Origin: an uncultured Bacteroidota bacterium
GTDB taxonomy: Bacteria; Bacteroidota; Bacteroidia; Chitinophagales; Saprospiraceae
Direction: 5' to 3'
Assembly (NCBI GenBank): GCA_937872515.1
Contig: CALMSX010000117.1
Span: 101,789 to 165,788 of the forward strand
Length of the DNA stretch: 64,000 nucleotides
Part shown: one piece after another, positions 60,016 to 64,000 of the stretch
How positions within the stretch are numbered: position 1 is the stretch's first letter
Layout: the number at the start of each line of letters is the position of its first letter
Program-made: the position numbers and the translations under genes
Notes under the pieces: model-generated
Seen by the model: only the letters and a program-made list of their open reading frames with translations
Databases searched by the model: none
Told to the model about the DNA's origin: nothing

Positions 60016-60759
60016 TCACTCTATTTGTTTAAGTCTGCCGTCCTTTATTTCATAAACTGAAGGAATCCTCCACGAGTCAAACCGTCTGTAACCTGGTTCA
60101 TAATCGTAAAATTCGCTTAGAGCCTCTGTATTTATGATCAACATTCTACTGTCAATTTTATAACTGATGCCCGAGTGACCATCAACTTTGTCAAATGGAA
60201 TTTGGGAGTATATTATTTGTCCTGAAATTCTGTCAACGACAGCCATTTCTTGACACATCGTTCCACAACCCCAGTCTACAATTTTGTAATGTCCTGCAAA
60301 ATTAACTCCTTCTGCTTTACATCCTTCTACTATTTTGGTATTATAGTATTTAGCATTAGGATCTGTATTAAAATTTGGTGGTGCAAGTCTTCCTTTATAG
60401 ACTTTGTCAACCTTATAATTGTCAAACTGAGATTTGAATGCAAACTTTTTGTATATACCGGAACTCACAATTTCATTAATATCGCCAAGCAATACAATTT
60501 TGTTATCCGAATAAAGAGTGTCACCTTTAGTATTTAATTTTGGTTTTTGTCCTTTGACAACAAACTCGAACCTGGCGTTCTTCTTGGCTTCAAAAAGGAA
60601 GTCGCCAATTTTGTAAACACTGTCGACATTATCTTTTGGATTTTCAGAATTATATTCTGTTGTTAGTGAAACAGGCCCTGTCGCATTATAATTGTTTATC
60701 TTGCTGTCACAAGAATAGAGAGCAGTAGCCAAAGTCAAAATGTAAATTGCTTGTCTCAA
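60016..60759 (-). CDS. Lipoprotein, unknown
   Basis: A 247-residue protein if started at TTG (60759). The ATG at 60864 would give 282 residues, but its first 35 residues are translated from the conserved repeat at 60790-60966, so the later start is preferred. It then reads RQAIYILTLATALYSC, a lipoprotein signal with lipobox LYSC. The body contains HYKIVDWGCGTMCQEMAVVDRISGQIIYS with a cysteine pair and ends near YDYEPGYRRFDSWRIPSVY. No family was recognised. Confidence 0.68.
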   Translation of the reverse strand: MRQAIYILTLATALYSCDSKINNYNATGPVSLTTEYNSENPKDNVDSVYKIGDFLFEAKKNARFEFVVKGQKPKLNTKGDTLYSDNKIVLLGDINEIVSSGIYKKFAFKSQFDNYKVDKVYKGRLAPPNFNTDPNAKYYNTKIVEGCKAEGVNFAGHYKIVDWGCGTMCQEMAVVDRISGQIIYSQIPFDKVDGHSGISYKIDSRMLIINTEALSEFYDYEPGYRRFDSWRIPSVYEIKDGRLKQIE

Positions 60760-60789
60760 TTTGGTTTTTAACGATTTCGGATTTTGCGT

Positions 60790-60966
60790 TCGGTTGTAAT
60801 CGTCTGTTGGCAGACAGGTTTCAGACCTGTTCCTGCCGAAGAGGAGGGAGCACAAAACTTTCAACTAGTACTGTACTTGAATATAAGCCAAAAGCTACAA
60901 GTTTGCACAATATGTTCCGTCAGGTTCGAGAGGGATCGCCCCGTCAGACGCAATACACTTGTTATG
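60790..60966. repeat. Cassette-end-like element 'd' (right core GTTATG)
   Basis: An imperfect-palindrome element downstream (in gene sense) of the cupin gene. It contains the inverted repeat ACAGGTTTCAGACCTGT at 60814-60830, the block GAGGAGGGAGCACAAAAC, then CAAGTTTGCAC and CCGTCAGACG, and ends CACTTGTTATG at 60957-60966. Both inner blocks recur in the element at 61690-61894, with about 85 percent identity over 50 bases. No clear CATAAC was seen at the left end. Confidence 0.55.
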
Positions 60967-61042
60967 CGATCTTGGTACTCTGTCAATGGAGTCTGACTTA
61001 ATTGGTTTTTCATAAAGTTGTTTGAATAAATGTTTCACTATT

Positions 61043-61585
61043 TTAGAACGAAACATTGTGGTCCTTTAGGGACTTCACTTTAGGTTTGGTTAATAATTTT
61101 GCGATAGCTGCAAAAATTGTGAATATCATGCCGGGAGCACCTGCAAACTTGTATTGTCCTTTAATTTGTTTAAGTATATAGTCAAAATCAACTATCATCT
61201 GTAAACTCGGTTTATTGGGATTAGGTTGACCATTCAATACCTCAAATCCTTGAACCAGCATATATTCAATGTCAAGTGCAGGTTGGTATGTAGCTCTAAA
61301 CTTTATCTCTTTGTCAAGTGGATTTGAAAAAGTGTGTGCCGTGTTTGCTGTAACATTAAAACTTTGTCCTTCTTCAAGAACAATTTTCTTGCCTTGAGCC
61401 GAAAGTTCAAGTTTGCCTTCAATAACTTCAAAAATTTCGTCTTGTAATGGATGAATATGTTGTGGTGGACCTTCTTGTCTGGCTGGAATGGAGCAAATAA
61501 CTTCTGTAAAAGCACCTTCAGTGTCTTTACCTGTCTTTACAAAGGTGATGGTTTCACCAGTGGATTTTAGTGTTATTGATTTCAT
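61043..61585 (-). CDS. Cupin domain protein
   Basis: A 180-residue protein. The cupin box HIHPLQDEIFEVIEGKLEL near 42-60 has two histidines and a glutamate, and NVTANTAHTFSNP near 77-89 supplies the later histidine. The C-terminal 60 residues (IVDFDYILKQIKGQYKFAGAPGMIFTIFAAIAKLLT) contain a hydrophobic stretch that could be a membrane segment. The gene is followed, in its sense, by repeat element 'd' and preceded by element 'e'. Confidence 0.8.
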   Translation of the reverse strand: MKSITLKSTGETITFVKTGKDTEGAFTEVICSIPARQEGPPQHIHPLQDEIFEVIEGKLELSAQGKKIVLEEGQSFNVTANTAHTFSNPLDKEIKFRATYQPALDIEYMLVQGFEVLNGQPNPNKPSLQMIVDFDYILKQIKGQYKFAGAPGMIFTIFAAIAKLLTKPKVKSLKDHNVSF

Positions 61586-61689
61586 TTTTAAATTATTTGG
61601 ATTCTGTATTTGCTATTTGTGGAATGTAAAATGCAATTTTGTCGTCTTTTCAAGATAATTTCATAATAGCACTTAAGGCAAGCATGACG

Positions 61690-61894
61690 CATAACTTTTC
61701 CTGGCTTCGCGTACGGACGAGCCTGCCAGTCGGCGAACAGGTTTCGGACCTGTCCTTCCCCAAGAGGAGGGAACACAAAGCTTCAATTTATTACTAAAGT
61801 TTAATAGAAGCACAAAGCTCCAAGTTTACCCTGACTGTCCCGACAAAGCAGGATTACTCCACCTGACGCAAAACCCGTTTTAGCCACAGTTATG
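61690..61894. repeat. Cassette-end-like element 'e' bounded by CATAAC and GTTATG
   Basis: A 205-base element from CATAAC (61690-61695) to GTTATG (61889-61894), which are reverse complements. Inside are ACAGGTTTCGGACCTGT (61737-61753), CAAGAGGAGGGAACACAAAGC, AGCACAAAGCTCCAAG and CACCTGACGCAAAAC, shared with element 'd'. The right core overlaps the stop codon of the gene at 61890-62363. The 304 bases between neighbouring genes otherwise hold no gene. Confidence 0.6.
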
Positions 61895-62363
61895 TTGAAC
61901 TGTCGTCTATTTCTATGAGCATCCATGTCCCATTTATTTTTTCAAATAAGTAATCTACCATAATTCCATTGTCAATTCCCCGAACTTCGATTGTCGCTGA
62001 AGTATTGTTTTTATCTACTACTATTTTTTTTTCCCATTGGTCATATTGGCCTTTTGATTTCTTCTTCCCAAAATCCATCAATTCAAAACTCGAACTGTCC
62101 CTATAAAATATGGAGTCTCTATCATTGTCTATGTCGTACCATTTAATTTTTAACGGGAATTTGGTCCGGCTTACTTGAAAGGTAGAGTCAATGCTAAATT
62201 TATCGATAAAGTTATTGAAATTATTGTCAATAGCCTTTTTAGTCGGAATTGTCAGAGTTTGATTTTCGTTTGATTGTCCATTTGTTGCATTTGACGAACT
62301 GTTATCACAAGCAATCAACAAGGTGACAAGTAAAAGGCTCGTTATGTAATTTAGTCTGTACAT
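61890..62363 (-). CDS. Lipoprotein, unknown
   Basis: A 157-residue protein with a lipoprotein signal (MYRLNYITSLLLVTLLIAC, lipobox near residue 19) and a low-complexity N/S/Q linker. The body IDKFSIDSTFQVSRTKFPLKIKWYD ... VDYLFEKINGTWMLIEIDDSST ends in a beta hairpin resembling NTF2-like proteins. The TAA stop lies inside the CATAAC core of the element following it. Function unknown. Confidence 0.66.
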   Translation of the reverse strand: MYRLNYITSLLLVTLLIACDNSSSNATNGQSNENQTLTIPTKKAIDNNFNNFIDKFSIDSTFQVSRTKFPLKIKWYDIDNDRDSIFYRDSSSFELMDFGKKKSKGQYDQWEKKIVVDKNNTSATIEVRGIDNGIMVDYLFEKINGTWMLIEIDDSST

Positions 62364-62386
62364 ATTTTGTCTTCATTATAATTGTG

Positions 62387-62520
62387 GCTGACGATTTTCA
62401 GCTTGGTGATGTGGCGGATTTTTAGCCCTGAAGTTCATAAATGTTCCAAACGTTTTGTTTTTGCACAAATGTTCAAAAAAGTTCCGTCAGCCGCCATATT
62501 TCCAACCGATGTAAGCCGCC
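62387..62520. repeat. Cassette-end-like element 'b' with long GTGGCGG/CCGCCAT arms
   Basis: Imperfect inverted repeat: GCTTGGTGATGTGGCGGATT at 62401-62420 faces CAGCCGCCATATTTCCAACC at 62488-62508, about 15 of 21 positions pairing. Between lie ATGTTCCAAACG, TTGCACAAATGTTC and GTTCCGTCAGCCGCC, the last resembling the CCGTCAG word of element 'd'. The left arm aligns without gaps to the element cut by the right window edge at 63945. Confidence 0.58.
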
Positions 62521-62571
62521 GTACATGATGAGAAAGTATCGCTTTTATCTTATTTACTAATTAGTCTGGTT

Positions 62572-63087
62572 CTATTTACTTATAGCTTTCTCTGGGTAAT
62601 AATGAAACCCTAAATAGGCTATCTTCCACTCACCATTTTCCTTTTCAAGTATTCGGGTCTCTAATGATTTTCCAGGAAATTTTCGAGTGTTCTTTTCATA
62701 AGAATTTTGTTCAAAAGTAAACCAAGCCATATCATTAGAGATTCGAATGTTTTCATTTGTTCGCTCTTCGGTCGAGCCTTGCCAGAGTGTTTCTCCTCTA
62801 TCGAATTGTTTTTTCTTTTCTGTTGAAAGTGACTCAAACCCAATGTTAGATACTACTTTTTCTGGATAGCCTTCCCAATATCCAAATTTTCGAAAAGCTG
62901 GTGTTTGAAGATATGTACTTTTCCAAGCTTCAAAATCTTGTTTGTAATAAGATTCTGTCTCTTTGGCAATAGTAGCCTGTATAGCTGCTTTTTCCTTTTC
63001 AAAATCAAATGTACTGTTCTCTCGTGCCTTTTGTTTGCAGTTAGTAAAAAAGAAGCATGCTCCGAGTAAAATGATAAGTGTTTTCAT
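62572..63087 (-). CDS. NTF2-like lipoprotein
   Basis: A 171-residue protein with a lipoprotein signal (MKTLIILLGACFFFTNC, lipobox near 17). The NTF2/SnoaL-like body has KAAIQATIAKETESYYKQDFEAWKSTYL near the start, MAWFTFEQNSYEKNTRKFPGKSLETRILEKENGEWKIAYLGFHYYP at the end. Family by fold pattern only; no specific function. It sits between elements 'a' and 'b'. Confidence 0.74.
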   Translation of the reverse strand: MKTLIILLGACFFFTNCKQKARENSTFDFEKEKAAIQATIAKETESYYKQDFEAWKSTYLQTPAFRKFGYWEGYPEKVVSNIGFESLSTEKKKQFDRGETLWQGSTEERTNENIRISNDMAWFTFEQNSYEKNTRKFPGKSLETRILEKENGEWKIAYLGFHYYPEKAISK

Positions 63088-63160
63088 TTGATGTGACTTT
63101 TTGAATTCAAGAAAAAATTTATTTTTTTGTTAAACTTGTTAATTGTTGGATAGTATGGAG

Positions 63161-63227
63161 GCTTACGGCTGTGATATGGAGCGGACGCCGCGATAGCAAG
63201 TCTGATCTCATATCACTTGTTATTTAG
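63161..63227. repeat. Cassette-end-like element 'a' with GTGATATG/CATATCAC stem
   Basis: GTGATATG (63171-63178) and CATATCAC (63209-63216) form a perfect 8-base stem, extended by GA/TC. The plus strand ends CACTTGTTAT at 63214-63223, the same word that ends element 'd' (CACTTGTTAT). The centre is GC-rich (GCGGACGCCGC). It is in the 187 bases between two minus-strand genes. Confidence 0.55.
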
Positions 63228-63274
63228 CGAATTTAATTCTTCTTTTATTATTAGATATAATTCATTCTCCCAGT

Positions 63275-63841
63275 CTATATTTTCAATTTCAGAAAACTAT
63301 TATTTTTTCTAAAATCTCTTGGACTTATAATTACTTTGACTTCATTGTTTGTTGCTTTCTGAGTTAAAACAAAAACTTCTTCTATAGCTTCATCTCCTAT
63401 TGGAATACATCCTATTGTTGCTGCTTTACCATGTATGAAAATGTCTTTTCCCATTTCATCAATACTAGAAAATTTGGTTTTAGACTTGTCAAATTCGTTA
63501 GGATAATTGAGTTTTATGGATAGATAATATGCACTGTTTGGATTTAAATAATCAACTTTGTATATTCCTTCTGGTATTTGTCTATCTCCATCCTTAAGTT
63601 TTGGGCCTAATTTACCGCTATATGCTGTGAATGGATATTCTTTTAAGAGCTTTATTCCTGTATAATCTTTTGTATAGACTTCCAGAACTCTTTCTTCTTT
63701 AAATGCAACAAGAATTATTTCTTTTGGAAAGTCCATTTTGAAACCTGCTATACCCAAACTCATCTCAAGTCGATCCCATACTTTGTTCTGTATTTTGGGA
63801 AGTAGCGTTTCAATCGTTTCTTTCCCTTTAATTTTATTCAA
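63275..63841 (-). CDS. L,D-transpeptidase-like (YkuD) protein, start unresolved
   Basis: The motif FIHGKAATIGCIPIGDEAIEE (HG...GC, catalytic cysteine) near 135-155 from the TTG at 63841 identifies a YkuD-type L,D-transpeptidase domain; DRQIPEGIYKVDYLNPNSAYYLSI upstream fits the family. Starting at TTG (63841) gives 188 residues, but the same frame stays open to about 63995 and encodes a hydrophobic membrane helix (YFIISTLVIVGIVFVKF). No ATG, GTG or TTG is available there; the first plausible codons are ATA (63940) or ATT (63934). The true start is unclear, or a mutation changed ATG. Confidence 0.75.
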   Translation of the reverse strand: MNKIKGKETIETLLPKIQNKVWDRLEMSLGIAGFKMDFPKEIILVAFKEERVLEVYTKDYTGIKLLKEYPFTAYSGKLGPKLKDGDRQIPEGIYKVDYLNPNSAYYLSIKLNYPNEFDKSKTKFSSIDEMGKDIFIHGKAATIGCIPIGDEAIEEVFVLTQKATNNEVKVIISPRDFRKNNSFLKLKI

Positions 63842-63944
63842 TATGGGAATATAAAGTGACCTACCGAATTTGACAAATACGATTCCTACAATTACTAAGG
63901 TTGATATGATGAAATATTTCTTCAGATATTTAATTTTTATGCTA

Positions 63945-64000
63945 CATAACGGTTTGGCGCTTGGCGCAGTGGCGGATTTCGGAGCACAAAACTGTCAATA
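63945..64000. repeat. Cassette-end-like element cut by the window edge
   Basis: CATAACGGTTTGG at 63945, then GCTTGGCGCAGTGGCGGATT and GAGCACAAAACTGTC. The first part aligns to the left arm of element 'b' and GAGCACAAAACTnTCAA is shared with element 'd'. The matching right arm would lie beyond base 64000. It touches the uncertain start of the L,D-transpeptidase-like gene. Confidence 0.55.

Noticed and set aside
60900..60970. GGTTCGAGA within the repeat resembles the T-loop of a tRNA.
   Set aside because: No acceptor stem, anticodon arm or CCA-side pairing was found around it; the word belongs to the shared repeat element.

Overview
The window reads as chromosomal DNA of a Bacteroidota bacterium, most likely of the Saprospiraceae/Saprospiria type. 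The evidence is: four proteins end in type IX secretion (T9SS) sorting domains (at 20-22.7, 30-31.6, 42.3-43.5 and 51-52 kb); promoter-like TAnnTTTG -7 boxes replace sigma70 boxes; Shine-Dalgarno sequences are mostly absent; and there are DUF2805 (TIGR03643), DUF2490, two-component-regulator propeller and CcsA/CcmF-fusion families. No rRNA, tRNA, CRISPR array, transposase or integrase gene was seen. Placement is inferred from gene families only.

Layout. 0-5 kb: end of prmA coupled to an FkbM methyltransferase, a WD40 protein on the opposite strand, then an overlapping operon of phosphopantetheinyl transferase, lipoprotein, ATP-grasp protein and HldD heptose epimerase. 5-14 kb: Ca/Na antiporter, outer-membrane barrel, polyprenyl synthase, peptidase T, type II NADH dehydrogenase, class V aminotransferase, esterase and porin. 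14.2-16 kb: a three-gene unit of flavin reductase, DUF2805 protein and a photolyase-like protein whose domains appear permuted and whose frame is broken by one in-frame TGA. 16-22.7 kb: hydrolase, MarR regulator, MFS transporter, HtrA protease and a T9SS-secreted subtilase. 22.7-27 kb: cytochrome c maturation (CcmE of the CxxxY type, CcmF) with a DUF2520 dehydrogenase. 27-29.6 kb: four-gene stress-type operon (CBS, UspA, LOG, unknown).

29.6-41.4 kb: a GC-rich AGCG repeat patch, a secreted beta-helix protein, an AlkC-like glycosylase, then a TetR-controlled exporter operon (ABC-like protein with a degenerate ATPase domain, HlyD, TolC), an aldehyde dehydrogenase and a divergent AraC regulator with helically phased direct repeats between them, and a second AGCG repeat patch. 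41-58.9 kb: mostly minus-strand accessory genes: secreted hydrolases, TPR and DinB proteins, a Crp regulator, two paralogous stand-alone Reg_prop propeller proteins, and a DUF2269-like membrane gene broken by an in-frame TAG.

59-64 kb: AT-rich DNA with small unrelated genes, all on the minus strand. From about 60 kb each gene is followed by a related 70-200 bp imperfect-palindrome element, several bounded by CATAAC/GTTATG-type cores. This has the layout of an integron-like cassette array without a visible integrase and is the most unusual part of the window. The other strong leads are the pseudo-ATPase exporter and the permuted photolyase unit.
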